Part shown: positions 8,300 to 16,824 of the stretch, piece after piece
Layout: each line of letters opens with the position of its first letter
Numbering within the stretch: position 1 is the first letter of the stretch
DNA from: Bacteriovorax sp. BSW11_IV
Lineage (GTDB): Bacteria; Bdellovibrionota; Bacteriovoracia; Bacteriovoracales; Bacteriovoracaceae
NCBI RefSeq assembly: GCF_000447755.1
Contig: NZ_AUNE01000038.1
Span: 55,291 to 119,290, forward strand
Length of the DNA: 64,000 bases
Reading direction: 5' to 3'
Position numbers and translations under genes: made by a program
The notes under the pieces: model-generated
What the model saw: the letters and a program-made list of their open reading frames with translations, nothing else
Databases searched by the model: none
What the model was told of the DNA's origin: nothing

Positions 8300-9537
8300 A
8301 CGCTCATTCCTTTATGCTTTAAAAGGTCTCTAAAGACTCTCTTCATTGCTGATAATCTTTGATTCTTTTTATATTCTAAGTGAGAGGCCTGCCCCTCTGT
8401 GTTCTGCTTGTGCGACTCAATGTCCACAACCTGAACTTCAAACGGGTAGAAAAAGCGAACATCTCTGGCAATTAGCCCAACATCCATTCCTAAAATCTTT
8501 TTAGATAATTCACTTTCAGTTTCATCTGCTTTTGCGATTTTTCTCAACTGCGCGAATTCTGTTAAAAAAGGATTTCTATATTTAATCAACTGTCTACATG
8601 TGAACTGAATAGATAAATATTCTTTTGATGAATGCTGATTGCGTGAACTATCTTTTTGCCCTGGAACACAATCCAACAACTCGCGATTTAATGCCTGGAC
8701 AAATCTTTCTTCAGAAAGATCATTTCGAATGGCCATCTTAATTAAATCAAGATGCTTTTTACGAAACGCTTCCATATCAACAAGAGAGTTTACAGAGCGG
8801 CTTGGCTTAACATTGTGAGGAATAATTACGTTATTCTCAACCAAAAACTTAACGGCCAACAGGGCATCAATTCTATTCTTAGTGATAATGCGCACACCAA
8901 TTCTGTCAAACAACTCTTCTGCAACGTTTTCAGCCTTGTGCAAAAGCTTGATAATGACGCTATCTCTAGTTTTTTTCGATTTTGTTTCAAAATCTTCTAA
9001 TTGAATTTGATACTTATTCGCACCTCTTCCAAGAAAAAGATTTTGGTCAGCATCGCGATGAAGATACTTATAAAATTTATCGAATACTTGAGTTTGAATG
9101 ACATTAAAGTAACTAGAACGTAGATCCTTATCAGTATGCAAAATTGTGTGCATGACTTTTAGTAAAATCTCGGCCCAAAGCTTTTCTTCAATTGTCTTAT
9201 CAGACTGTGATCCCGTGGCCATTAAAAAAAGCTCAGTGATATCAGTCATCATATAAAGAGAGTTTGGAATCTTTAGATCAAGTCCATCTTCTGTCCCCTC
9301 TTTAAGAAAGTAGCGTTTTACAAATTGTAGGGCCTCTTGGAAGTTACCAAAAAGTTCAGCTTTATTAATAGGATCATTTGGATCAAGACCATAGGCCTTA
9401 AGAAAACTTACAACAGAATCTGGTGTAAATTTACGATTTCCCAAAAATCTCGTATCGAGGGCAGACTTCCCCCCTACGACAACTTTAAAACTGTCCCAAT
9501 CAAATATATATTTTGAAAGATATTCTGGTCTTCCCAT
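8296..9537 (-). CDS. Divergent RelA/SpoT-like nucleotidyltransferase-fold protein
   Basis: Protein of 413 residues with no name I can assign with certainty; it may belong to a conserved family of uncharacterised Bdellovibrio/myxobacterial proteins. Its second half lines up by eye with the (p)ppGpp synthetase domain. RDSVIIKLLHKAENVAEELFDRIGVRIIT (191-219; start and end residues given) matches the S..K...........D.I..R segment, with D211 in the place of the metal-binding Asp. EYLSIQF (306-312) matches the nGYxSiH loop, with Y307. FEVQV (366-370) matches (V/I)E(I/V)Q(I/V), with E367. ASHLEYKK (384-391) matches aaHw.YK. An insertion of about 50 residues separates the first and second blocks. No HD hydrolase motif was seen. 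It is a single gene, divergent from pgpA by 47 bases, with AAAGGG before its ATG. The fold is inferred and the activity unproven. Confidence 0.6.
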   Translation of the reverse strand: MGRPEYLSKYIFDWDSFKVVVGGKSALDTRFLGNRKFTPDSVVSFLKAYGLDPNDPINKAELFGNFQEALQFVKRYFLKEGTEDGLDLKIPNSLYMMTDITELFLMATGSQSDKTIEEKLWAEILLKVMHTILHTDKDLRSSYFNVIQTQVFDKFYKYLHRDADQNLFLGRGANKYQIQLEDFETKSKKTRDSVIIKLLHKAENVAEELFDRIGVRIITKNRIDALLAVKFLVENNVIIPHNVKPSRSVNSLVDMEAFRKKHLDLIKMAIRNDLSEERFVQALNRELLDCVPGQKDSSRNQHSSKEYLSIQFTCRQLIKYRNPFLTEFAQLRKIAKADETESELSKKILGMDVGLIARDVRFFYPFEVQVVDIESHKQNTEGQASHLEYKKNQRLSAMKRVFRDLLKHKGMSV

Positions 9538-9584
9538 TATCTTTACCCTTTAGAAAATTGTGCATTTAAGATACCATATAATCC

Positions 9585-10073
9585 ATGAATGACAAAAATA
9601 GACTTGATCCACTCAGTCTAGAGAGTATTTTTCTCTCTTTCTTTGGAGTTGGCCACATTCCTTTTGCTCCCGGTACATTTGGCTCCCTTGCCACAGTTCC
9701 GTTCTTGTACCTTTATGGTAGCACAGGAGCTCCTACACTATTTCTCATTCCATTTATTCTTATTACTTTTGTTATTTCTTGCTTCATTACAAATATTGTC
9801 CAAAAGCGTTTAGGTGTCGAAGACCCATCTTGGATTGTTATTGATGAAGTTCTCGGAATGTTGATTTGTTTTTTGTTTATACAAAATCATCACATTCTCG
9901 ACTATGCGATCCTCTTTGGTCTCTTTCGCTTCTTTGATATTGTGAAAATTTGGCCAGCAAATTACGTTGATAAAAATATCAAAAACGGTATTGGGACTAT
10001 CTTAGATGATGTTATCAGTGGTCTCTACGCTGGTCTCCTCTATTTTGCAGTGAGTAAATTCATCCTAAATTAA
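9585..10073 (+). CDS. pgpA: Phosphatidylglycerophosphatase A
   Basis: Inner-membrane enzyme that dephosphorylates phosphatidylglycerophosphate to phosphatidylglycerol. The 162 residues show the family signature GVGHIPFAPGTFGSLATVP near the N-terminus, then IDEVLGM and RFFDIVKIWPANYVDK...GTILDDVISGLYAG, with the conserved acidic residues, plus three or four hydrophobic helices. Length agrees with the family. The start lacks a clear SD. It is followed by the recA regulatory region. Confidence 0.92.
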   Translation: MNDKNRLDPLSLESIFLSFFGVGHIPFAPGTFGSLATVPFLYLYGSTGAPTLFLIPFILITFVISCFITNIVQKRLGVEDPSWIVIDEVLGMLICFLFIQNHHILDYAILFGLFRFFDIVKIWPANYVDKNIKNGIGTILDDVISGLYAGLLYFAVSKFILN

Positions 10074-10084
10074 AAAGAAAAATT

Positions 10085-10120
10085 TTACGCTTGACTTACG
10101 CAAAACTTACGCACAAAATA
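10085..10120 (+). promoter_or_regulatory. Probable recA promoter with three phased TTACGC repeats
   Basis: TTACGC occurs at 10085-10090, 10096-10101 and 10107-10112, a period of exactly 11 bases, about one helical turn. The middle of this block contains TTGACT (10091-10096), and AAAATA follows at 10115-10120 with an 18-base spacer, together a plausible sigma-70-type promoter. The repeats lie over the -35 and spacer, as expected for an operator. There is no E. coli-type LexA box and no TTAC-N3-GTAA palindrome here. Binding of a damage regulator is an inference. Confidence 0.5.
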
Positions 10121-10152
10121 TTTCTACAAGAGTAGTTAAAAACTAACCACGT

Positions 10153-10192
10153 CTTATTTTCTGTCGCACAATATCAAGACATTGAAAATAAG
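10153..10192. repeat. Inverted repeat in the recA leader
   Basis: CTTATTTTC at 10153-10161 is repeated as the exact complement GAAAATAAG at 10184-10192, a 9-base stem with a 22-base loop. It lies between the presumed recA promoter and the recA start, so it could form in the mRNA leader or act as a binding site. The arms are AT-rich, so chance occurrence is possible. Confidence 0.35.
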
Positions 10193-10295
10193 CTAAGAAG
10201 AGCTTTTTGCAATTTTAGAAAGTGAAAGATTAACTCATACATGATAGCGTACAACACATATTGTCTATCAAATTTACGATCAATAAGAGGTAACA

Positions 10296-11423
10296 ATGGC
10301 AACGACAAAGACTACTGCACCAGATGCAAACAAAACAAAGGCGCTAGACCTGGCCCTTGCTGCAATTGAAAAGCAATTCGGTAAAGGTGCGATCATGAAG
10401 TTGGATCAAGATGGAAAAACTCCTGAAAAAATTCCAGCTGTTTCTACTGGTTGTTTAGGAATTGATCTTGCCCTTGGTGTTGGTGGTGTACCTAAAGGTA
10501 GAATCATCGAGATATATGGTCCTGAATCTTCTGGTAAAACAACACTTACACTCCACATTGCAGCAGAATGTCAAAAAGCTGGTGGAACTGTTGCATTTGT
10601 TGATGCTGAGCACGCCCTTGATACAGCTTACGCTTCAAGACTAGGTGTTGATATTCCAAACACACTTATCTCTCAACCTGATAGTGGTGAGCAGGCGCTA
10701 GAAATTACTGACATGCTTGTACGCTCTGGTGCTGTCGATCTACTTATTGTTGACTCTGTTGCCGCCCTTACTCCAAGAGCTGAACTTGAAGGAGATATGG
10801 GAGATAGCCACATGGGTCTTCAAGCAAGATTGATGTCACAGGCCCTACGTAAACTGACAGGTTCAATTTCAAGATCAAACACTACTGTAATCTTCATTAA
10901 CCAACTAAGAATGAAAATTGGTGTAATGTTTGGAAACCCAGAAACAACTACTGGTGGTAACGCTCTTAAATTTTATGCTTCAGTTAGACTTGATATTAGA
11001 AGAACTGCTGCAATAAAAGACGGTGAGAACGTAATTGGTAGTAGAACAAAAATTAAAGTTGTTAAAAATAAAGTTGCGCCACCATTCAAGACACATGAGT
11101 TTGATATTATGTATGGAACAGGTATTTCACAAAGTGGTGACATCCTTGATCTTGCAGTTGAAAATAAAATTGTTGAAAAGGCCGGTGCATGGTTCTCATA
11201 TCAAGACGCAAAAATTGGACAAGGACGCGAGAATTCTAAGCGCTACCTTGAAGAAAATCCTGCGACTCTTGAAGAAATTAAGCAAAAAATACTTGCTCTA
11301 CACGGACTTGGAAACAAGGACGCAGTTTCAATGACAGACTCAGTGAATATTGAAACTGGAGAAATTCTTGATGAGGAAATTGCTCCTAAGAAAGAAAAGA
11401 AAAGTAAAAAGACAGTTCAATAA
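10296..11423 (+). CDS. recA: Recombinase RecA
   Basis: Strand-exchange ATPase for homologous recombination and co-protease for LexA. The 375 residues contain Walker [10 protein letters not shown] (about 70-78), the Walker [23 protein letters not shown] region with the L1 loop, the L2 segment [29 protein letters not shown], and an acidic-then-lysine-rich C-terminal tail. AAGAGG precedes the ATG. The 222-base upstream gap holds the presumed promoter, TTACGC repeats and an inverted repeat, and recX follows downstream. Confidence 0.98.
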   Translation: MATTKTTAPDANKTKALDLALAAIEKQFGKGAIMKLDQDGKTPEKIPAVSTGCLGIDLALGVGGVPKGRIIEIYGPESSGKTTLTLHIAAECQKAGGTVAFVDAEHALDTAYASRLGVDIPNTLISQPDSGEQALEITDMLVRSGAVDLLIVDSVAALTPRAELEGDMGDSHMGLQARLMSQALRKLTGSISRSNTTVIFINQLRMKIGVMFGNPETTTGGNALKFYASVRLDIRRTAAIKDGENVIGSRTKIKVVKNKVAPPFKTHEFDIMYGTGISQSGDILDLAVENKIVEKAGAWFSYQDAKIGQGRENSKRYLEENPATLEEIKQKILALHGLGNKDAVSMTDSVNIETGEILDEEIAPKKEKKSKKTVQ

Positions 11424-11428
11424 TTTTT

Positions 11429-11485
11429 AAACATGGGTGTAAGTGAGTCTCTACTGAATAGTAGGCCGTCATTTTCCCCATGTTT
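11429..11485 (+). repeat. Nested inverted repeats between recA and recX
   Basis: AAACATGGG (11429-11437) pairs exactly with CCCATGTTT (11477-11485). Inside the loop, CTACT (11451-11455), gaat and AGTAG (11460-11464) form a second small hairpin. A pyrimidine-rich stretch TCTCCTTTTTCT follows, leading straight to the recX ATG. This could be an inefficient terminator or attenuator reducing recX expression relative to recA, or a structure that occludes the recX start. The recX start has no SD. Confidence 0.4.
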
Positions 11486-11496
11486 CTCCTTTTTCT

Positions 11497-12000
11497 ATGT
11501 TCCAATCCAAATATAAGATAAAAGAATCATCCACAAAAGAAGCCTACAACGCCATACTCAGATTATTGGCCAAACGAGACTATAGCTTTAATAAGTTAAC
11601 AGCAAAGCTAAAACAAAAAGGCTTCGATTCTTCTCATATAGAAGAGGCCATCGCCATGGCCCAGAATAAAGGTTATTTTAGAGAAGAAAATTACATTAAT
11701 GCAAAAATTAAAACATTGATGTTTAAGGGAAATTCCACTCACTCAATTAAAATGGCCCTTGATTTTGAAGGACTAAAGATTGAGCAAGAATATATCCAAG
11801 AATATTTCGATGAATACCGTGTTGACCACGACGATCAAATCAAACAACTCATGCGTAAAAAAATCCCGAAAACTGGAATACCAGATGATCGTGAGGAGCG
11901 TTATAAGCTCAAAGGCAAAGTCATACGCTTTGTGATGAGCAAAGGTCACAGCACATCAGTCGCTTCTCGCTTATTTGATGAGTGGGAAAATGAGACTTAA
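11497..12000 (+). CDS. recX: Regulatory protein RecX
   Basis: Small helical protein that binds RecA filaments and modulates their growth. The 167 residues show the three-helix repeats of the family: AYNAILRLLAKRDYSFNKL, then LKQKGFDSSHIEEAIAMAQNKGYFREENYINAKI, with the conserved GY.dd..ya pattern. Location directly after recA supports the call. No SD is visible before the ATG, which follows a pyrimidine tract, so expression may depend on read-through and on the structure at 11429-11485. Confidence 0.85.
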   Translation: MFQSKYKIKESSTKEAYNAILRLLAKRDYSFNKLTAKLKQKGFDSSHIEEAIAMAQNKGYFREENYINAKIKTLMFKGNSTHSIKMALDFEGLKIEQEYIQEYFDEYRVDHDDQIKQLMRKKIPKTGIPDDREERYKLKGKVIRFVMSKGHSTSVASRLFDEWENET

Positions 12001-12042
12001 TTAATCATTTATGCTAGCCTAAATTCCTCTGGAGGAGTTTTC

Positions 12043-13770
12043 ATGAAGAAATTATTCGTCATCCTAAGTTGTTTGACTCTGTTTTCTTGTTTTAAAAAAG
12101 ACGACAAAGGACAAAATGTTCTTAATATCCCGCTGGCCGATCAGGTAAGTACTCTTGATCCAGCTCAATCATTTGATACTGTTTCAGCATCTGTTATTTA
12201 TCAAAGCTATGAGCCACTTTTCGAATATCACTATTTGAAAAGACCTTATCAAGTGCAACCTCTTTTGGCCGAAAGTATGCCAAAGATTGAAAATGATGCA
12301 ACCAAGTACATTATCAAAATAAAGAGTAATATCCGCTACCATGACGATCCTATTTTCAAAGGTCAGCCAAGATTTGTAAAAGCAGCAGACTTTATAAATC
12401 AAATTAAACGACTTGCTTGGCAACCGACAAACAGCAATGGTTGGTGGCTTTTTGATGGAAAAATTAAAGGTATTAATGAATTCAGAGAAAAAGCAGGATC
12501 TGATTTTCAAAAATTCAAAGAACTCTCTATCTCAGGAATTCAAGCACCAGATGATTCGACTTTAATTATTGAACTCACTGAACCATATCCTCAAATGTTG
12601 TATGCTCTAACAATGACTTTCACTGCACCGATGCCTATGGAAGCTATCGAGGCCTATAACAACGATCTAAGCTCACACATCATTGGAACAGGTCCCTATC
12701 AATTTGACAGCTGGACTAGAAACTCACAGATCTCTCTAAAGAAATTTGAAAACTATCATAAAGTTTTCTATCCAGCACAAGGTGATAGATTAGCAAATAG
12801 CAGATCCCTTCTTGAAGATTCTGGGAAAGTGCTGCCTTTTATTGAAAAGGTAAATTTCAAAATCATGAAAGAGGCACAAACAAGATGGTTAAACTTCCTT
12901 AATGGAAATATTGATTATCTTTCTCTGCCAAAAGATAATTATAATTCAACTCTTACTGCTTCTGGTGAACTAACAAGTGAGCTTAAAAATAAAAAGATTA
13001 AGCTTCAAATTTTCCCAAGCTTAACTTACTGGTGGTTGTCTTTTAATATGAATGACCCAATTGTTGGGAAGAATCTAAATCTTAGAAAAGCAATTGCACA
13101 TGCACTAGATTATGATCGTTATATTACGACATTTACAAATAATATTGGTCAAAGAACGAACTCAATTTACCCGCCAGGAATTCCTGGTTATGACCCATCG
13201 AATATTTTGCCTTATGAATTTAATGTCGAAAAGGCCAAAGAGTATTTAAAACTTGCTGGCTATCCTGATGGGAAAGGTCTCCCTGTTTTGAAATATGATA
13301 CAAGAGGTGCAAGTACAACAAATCGTCAGCGTGCTGAATTTGTAAAGGCATCACTTGAGAAAATTGGAATCAAAATTGATATTCACATGAATAACTTTCC
13401 AAACTTTTTAGATAAGGCCAAGAAAGGAAAATTACAATTTTGGTTTGATGGTTGGGCGCTAGATTACCCGGATGCTGAGAACGTTCTACAACTTCTTATC
13501 TCTAAAAACCAATCTCCTTTTGGTCCAAACTCTACTTTCTACTCAAATGAGAAAATTGATAGATTGTTTGAAAAGTTGAAATCACTACCTAATGGAAAAG
13601 AGAAATTTGATCTTATGGTAGAAATTGAAAAAACTGTAAATGCTGATCTTCCTTGGGTTATGCTTTTCTACTCTAGAAACTATATTGTTTCTCATGAAAG
13701 ACTTAAGAATTTCAGACACTCTGATATTATCTATAATCAAGTTAAATACCTAAGATTAGAAGATCAATAA
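12043..13770 (+). CDS. OppA/DppA-type solute-binding lipoprotein (family 5)
   Basis: Peptide or related-solute binding component of an ABC importer, anchored as a lipoprotein. The signal sequence MKKLFVILSCLTLFSC ends in a lipobox with Cys16 (an alternative Cys is at 10). The mature part has the family features: ...STLDPAQSFDTVSASV, YEPLF, PLLAESM, the HDDPIF...A.DF segment, GTGPYQF and ALDYDRY. Length of 575 is normal for the family. GGAGGAG precedes the ATG. No permease or ATPase genes lie beside it, so it is an orphan here and its transporter must be encoded elsewhere. A strong terminator follows. Confidence 0.9.
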   Translation: MKKLFVILSCLTLFSCFKKDDKGQNVLNIPLADQVSTLDPAQSFDTVSASVIYQSYEPLFEYHYLKRPYQVQPLLAESMPKIENDATKYIIKIKSNIRYHDDPIFKGQPRFVKAADFINQIKRLAWQPTNSNGWWLFDGKIKGINEFREKAGSDFQKFKELSISGIQAPDDSTLIIELTEPYPQMLYALTMTFTAPMPMEAIEAYNNDLSSHIIGTGPYQFDSWTRNSQISLKKFENYHKVFYPAQGDRLANSRSLLEDSGKVLPFIEKVNFKIMKEAQTRWLNFLNGNIDYLSLPKDNYNSTLTASGELTSELKNKKIKLQIFPSLTYWWLSFNMNDPIVGKNLNLRKAIAHALDYDRYITTFTNNIGQRTNSIYPPGIPGYDPSNILPYEFNVEKAKEYLKLAGYPDGKGLPVLKYDTRGASTTNRQRAEFVKASLEKIGIKIDIHMNNFPNFLDKAKKGKLQFWFDGWALDYPDAENVLQLLISKNQSPFGPNSTFYSNEKIDRLFEKLKSLPNGKEKFDLMVEIEKTVNADLPWVMLFYSRNYIVSHERLKNFRHSDIIYNQVKYLRLEDQ

Positions 13771-13776
13771 GCTTGT

Positions 13777-13802
13777 CCGCCTCATATGAGGCGGCATTTT
13801 TT
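13777..13802 (+). terminator. Rho-independent terminator after the solute-binding protein gene
   Basis: Perfect palindrome CCGCCTCATATGAGGCGG at 13777-13794, followed by CA and a run of six T. It begins six bases after the stop codon of the lipoprotein gene. Confidence 0.92.
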
Positions 13803-13893
13803 GCCTCTCATAATCTATAGCTCATCTCCACATTAGACATGTCCGATTAAGTTATTGGGTTCTTCCTGCCCATAACTCGACTTGGAGTTCGAC

Positions 13894-14295
13894 ATGTTTA
13901 AACGAATTGGTCTGCATACCATCATGATTTGTGTCTTCATTTTTACCGCTACAGCGGGATTTGCACGCGATTTCATCATCTATAGTATTGTGCAAGAAGT
14001 TCCAATGTATAAAGGACACTCACCAAAGAAAAATTTCTATATTAACGTTGGAAATCAACAGGGTGTATTCCCTGGAAATACATTAGAAGTTTTTAGAGTA
14101 GAATCGAGAAATGATCCTTACGAGACTAAAACTCGCTATAACTATAAAGTTAAGGTTGGTGAACTTGAAGTCGTTCACAGTGAGAAAGATTCAGCAATCG
14201 CCATTATGTCTAAACTTGAAGACGGCGAAAAGGCCCCTCTAAAAGAGATTAACAACGTTATGATTGGCGATCTTGTTGATGTAAAAGTTAAATAA
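13894..14295 (+). CDS. Secreted protein, possibly FlgT C-terminal-like
   Basis: Protein of 133 residues with a signal peptide (MFKRIGLHTIM...TATAGFA, cleavage before RDF). The mature part has a beta-rich pattern, YINVGNQQGVFPGNTLEVFR...VKVGELEVV...IGDLVDVK. This resembles the G-x-x-x-G-v-x-x-G-d...G.l.V....GD.V pattern of the FlgT C-terminal domain and related periplasmic beta barrels. GGAG seven bases upstream supports ATG 13894 over an in-frame TTG at 13882. Its stop abuts the stop of the convergent gene with no spacer. The FlgT link is tentative. Confidence 0.6.
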   Translation: MFKRIGLHTIMICVFIFTATAGFARDFIIYSIVQEVPMYKGHSPKKNFYINVGNQQGVFPGNTLEVFRVESRNDPYETKTRYNYKVKVGELEVVHSEKDSAIAIMSKLEDGEKAPLKEINNVMIGDLVDVKVK

Positions 14296-14535
14296 TTACT
14301 TTGAATGAGAATGAAGAGTAACTCTTCTTTCTTTGATTAAGGCTATCATTTTATCGATGGCCTTATTTCCTTTATCGAGTCTTTCAATAATTTTTGGATC
14401 AATTGAACCTTCTTCAAGCTCGCTTAGACTTCTCATAACAATAGCACCCATACCTTGTGCAACAACAAGTTGATTGCTTAGGTCGTGAAGAAATTTTCTT
14501 TCATCTAATGCCATTTGTTCTACTGTCATTTCCAT
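14296..14535 (-). CDS. Stand-alone histidine-kinase DHp-like hairpin protein
   Basis: Only 79 residues. The first helix has RKFLHDLSNQLVVAQGMG (residues 13-30), which resembles the phospho-acceptor H-box of histidine kinases (F.HDL.N.L), with His17 as the candidate phosphosite. The second helix GNKAIDKMIALIKERR fits the second helix of a DHp four-helix-bundle dimer. There is no ATPase domain, no receiver and no room for one. It could be a phosphotransfer protein, a decoy, or an unrelated helical hairpin. GGTGAG lies eight bases before the ATG. Confidence 0.5.
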   Translation of the reverse strand: MEMTVEQMALDERKFLHDLSNQLVVAQGMGAIVMRSLSELEEGSIDPKIIERLDKGNKAIDKMIALIKERRVTLHSHSK

Positions 14536-14587
14536 CTATAATCTCACCAGTTTAATTTTTTCTATTATTACAATAATTTAATTGATG

Positions 14588-14833
14588 TTAAATAGGGTCA
14601 TTTATTTCCTTAGAATATATTAGTTCACCATGAAGCTCAGATTTCTCAAGCCTAATCTTCTGAAGATAAAGGATATATTCTTTACCAATTTTTAGTTCAC
14701 CATTATGCTCAGGAAAATGCACTTGGATACATTTAATGTAATGACCCAAATAATATCCTTTAAAATGAATTTGTAAATAATTCAGGTTGATATTAACACA
14801 TTTTCCTATCGCAATGATGCATTTTTCACTCAT
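14588..14833 (-). CDS. Small hypothetical protein
   Basis: Not recognised. 81 residues, basic to neutral, predicted beta-rich (LNYLQIHFKGYYLGHYIKC, then GELKIGKEYILYLQKIRLEK), possibly an OB-like or other small barrel. A very strong GAGGAGGAG sits just before its ATG, good evidence that it is translated. It lies 52 bases upstream of the DHp-like gene on the same strand, so the two may form one transcript. Confidence 0.6.
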   Translation of the reverse strand: MSEKCIIAIGKCVNINLNYLQIHFKGYYLGHYIKCIQVHFPEHNGELKIGKEYILYLQKIRLEKSELHGELIYSKEINDPI

Positions 14834-14924
14834 TTTCTCCTCCTCTTTTTATTAAGAAGAAAGAGTATTACAATGAGTTTTGATCAGATAAATTACGTAA
14901 GCAATTAACTTAAATAAGGTTATT

Positions 14925-16745
14925 ATGAATCTAGATAAAAAAACGATCTCAAACCTGTATAAAAAAAGACTTAAAAAGTCTCCTAATCAAGATGCAATCG
15001 GTTGGATCGAAAACAGTACTAATGTTCGCTATCTCTCATTCGAATCATATAATGAAAAAATCTCAACTCTTGCTAATGGCCTTTTTTCACTTGGTCTTGA
15101 ATTTCAGGACAAAGTTGCAATCCTTGCTCAAACATCAGTTGAGTGGCACTTAAGTGATCTAAGCCTACTGTTATCTGGTGCAGTTGTTGTTCCGATTTAT
15201 CACACTTATACCTCTGAAGAAGTGAAGTTCATCCTAGATCATTCAGAGGCGAAGATTCTTTTTGTAGAAAACTCATATCAATTTAAAAAGTATATTGAAG
15301 TTCAAGATGAACTTCCGTTAATCAAAACAATTGTGTATTTCAATTCTCCTGATAGTGATTTATTGGATGAAGTGAAAGATGGTGTTAGAACCATTTCATT
15401 TGAAGATCTTTCTTCTTATGGAAAAGATTTTAGAAAAGAGCACGGAAACTTATTTGAAGATGCTATGGAGCGAATAAATGAAAAAGATCTCGCTTCGATC
15501 ATCTATACTTCGGGAACAACTGGTGTTCCTAAGGGTGCTGTGATCACTCATCTTGCTTTTACGCAAATGCTACTGAATATTCATCAAAGACTTGGCAGTG
15601 TTATTACAAATGCAAAGTTGCTAACATTTCTACCACTATCTCACGTACTTGGAAGATGTGATTCTCTTCTGCCGCTTGCGATGGGTACGACTAATGTTTA
15701 TGCTGAATCAATTGATAAAATAGTAAGCAATCTTGCTCTAGTAAAACCTAATATCATGATTGCTGTTCCTAGAATTTTTGAAAAAGTTTACGCCGGAATC
15801 TTAGAAACAATTGAAAAAAGTGGTCCTGTAACTAAGAAACTATTCGCTTGGGCAAAAGAAGTATCAGATGCCTATTTCGAAAAAATTCAAAACGACAAAT
15901 CTCCTTCAACTAGAGAAATTATTGAAAGAAAACTCGCGTACAAGTTAGTTTTCTCAAAAATTTATAAGAAGTTTGGTGGCGAAATTATGTTCTTCGTCTC
16001 AGGTGGAGCACCTCTAGCGCCAGAGATTATTACATTTCTTCAAAATGCCAATCTCACAATTCTTGAAGGCTATGGTCTCACAGAGACAATTGCTCCTTGT
16101 ATGCTTAATCCACTTAGCAAACAAATTCCAGGAACTGTTGGTACTCCCCTTGGTGATGTACAAATTGGTTTTGCTAATGATGGTGAAATTCTTATTAAAA
16201 CAGACGCTCTATTTAGCGAGTATTATAAGAATGCAGATGCCACAAAAGAATCATTTGATGGCCAATGGTTTAGATCTGGAGACATTGGAGAACTTACACC
16301 AGAGGGCTATTTAAAGATCACAGACCGCAAGAAAGATATCATCATCACTTCGGGTGGTAAGAACGTGGCCCCGCAAAAAATTGAAAATATGATGAAGACA
16401 AGGCCATTTATTTCAGACTTTATGGTTATTGGGGATAAACGAAAATTTCTTAGTGCCATCGTGGCCATCGATAAAAATGATTTCCTAGATAAGTTGGATG
16501 AATTTGGATTATCTCGCAGCTGTGACCTTGCAGAAATTGCGAGTCACCCTGCTGTAAAGCAACTTATTGATGCACAAATTCAAGTAGTTAACTTAAATCT
16601 GGCCCAATATGAGACGATAAAGACTTTTTATATTTCGCCGATATCGTTTTCTATTGAAAATGGTTTGATCACTCCATCTTTGAAGCTACGCAAAAAAGAG
16701 ATACTGAAAAAATTCTCTAATGAAATAGATGCGATGTATCAATAG
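14925..16745 (+). CDS. Long-chain acyl-CoA synthetase (AMP-forming)
   Basis: Activates fatty acids to acyl-CoA through an acyl-adenylate. The 606 residues contain the P-loop motif YTSGTTGVPKG (194-204), the adenylate-binding EGYGLTE, the SGDIGEL hinge-preceding motif and the C-terminal lid DRKKDIIITSGGKNVAPQKIE. The length and the lid motif fit the eukaryotic-type long-chain (FAA1/FadD15) subgroup better than short-chain enzymes. AAGG lies upstream of the ATG. Chain-length specificity cannot be read from the sequence. Confidence 0.92.
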   Translation: MNLDKKTISNLYKKRLKKSPNQDAIGWIENSTNVRYLSFESYNEKISTLANGLFSLGLEFQDKVAILAQTSVEWHLSDLSLLLSGAVVVPIYHTYTSEEVKFILDHSEAKILFVENSYQFKKYIEVQDELPLIKTIVYFNSPDSDLLDEVKDGVRTISFEDLSSYGKDFRKEHGNLFEDAMERINEKDLASIIYTSGTTGVPKGAVITHLAFTQMLLNIHQRLGSVITNAKLLTFLPLSHVLGRCDSLLPLAMGTTNVYAESIDKIVSNLALVKPNIMIAVPRIFEKVYAGILETIEKSGPVTKKLFAWAKEVSDAYFEKIQNDKSPSTREIIERKLAYKLVFSKIYKKFGGEIMFFVSGGAPLAPEIITFLQNANLTILEGYGLTETIAPCMLNPLSKQIPGTVGTPLGDVQIGFANDGEILIKTDALFSEYYKNADATKESFDGQWFRSGDIGELTPEGYLKITDRKKDIIITSGGKNVAPQKIENMMKTRPFISDFMVIGDKRKFLSAIVAIDKNDFLDKLDEFGLSRSCDLAEIASHPAVKQLIDAQIQVVNLNLAQYETIKTFYISPISFSIENGLITPSLKLRKKEILKKFSNEIDAMYQ

Positions 16746-16824
16746 TGGCCAACCTTTGACTTTATTAGCGTTATGCAATATATAAGTAACTTAGACTTAT
16801 TTTAATAAATACGGAGACCTTCAT

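Noticed and set aside
14890..14905. TTACGTAA palindrome upstream of the acyl-CoA ligase gene, considered as a LexA-like site
   Set aside because: It lacks the three-base centre of the TTAC-N3-GTAA motif, has no repair gene beside it, and an 8-base palindrome is expected by chance.
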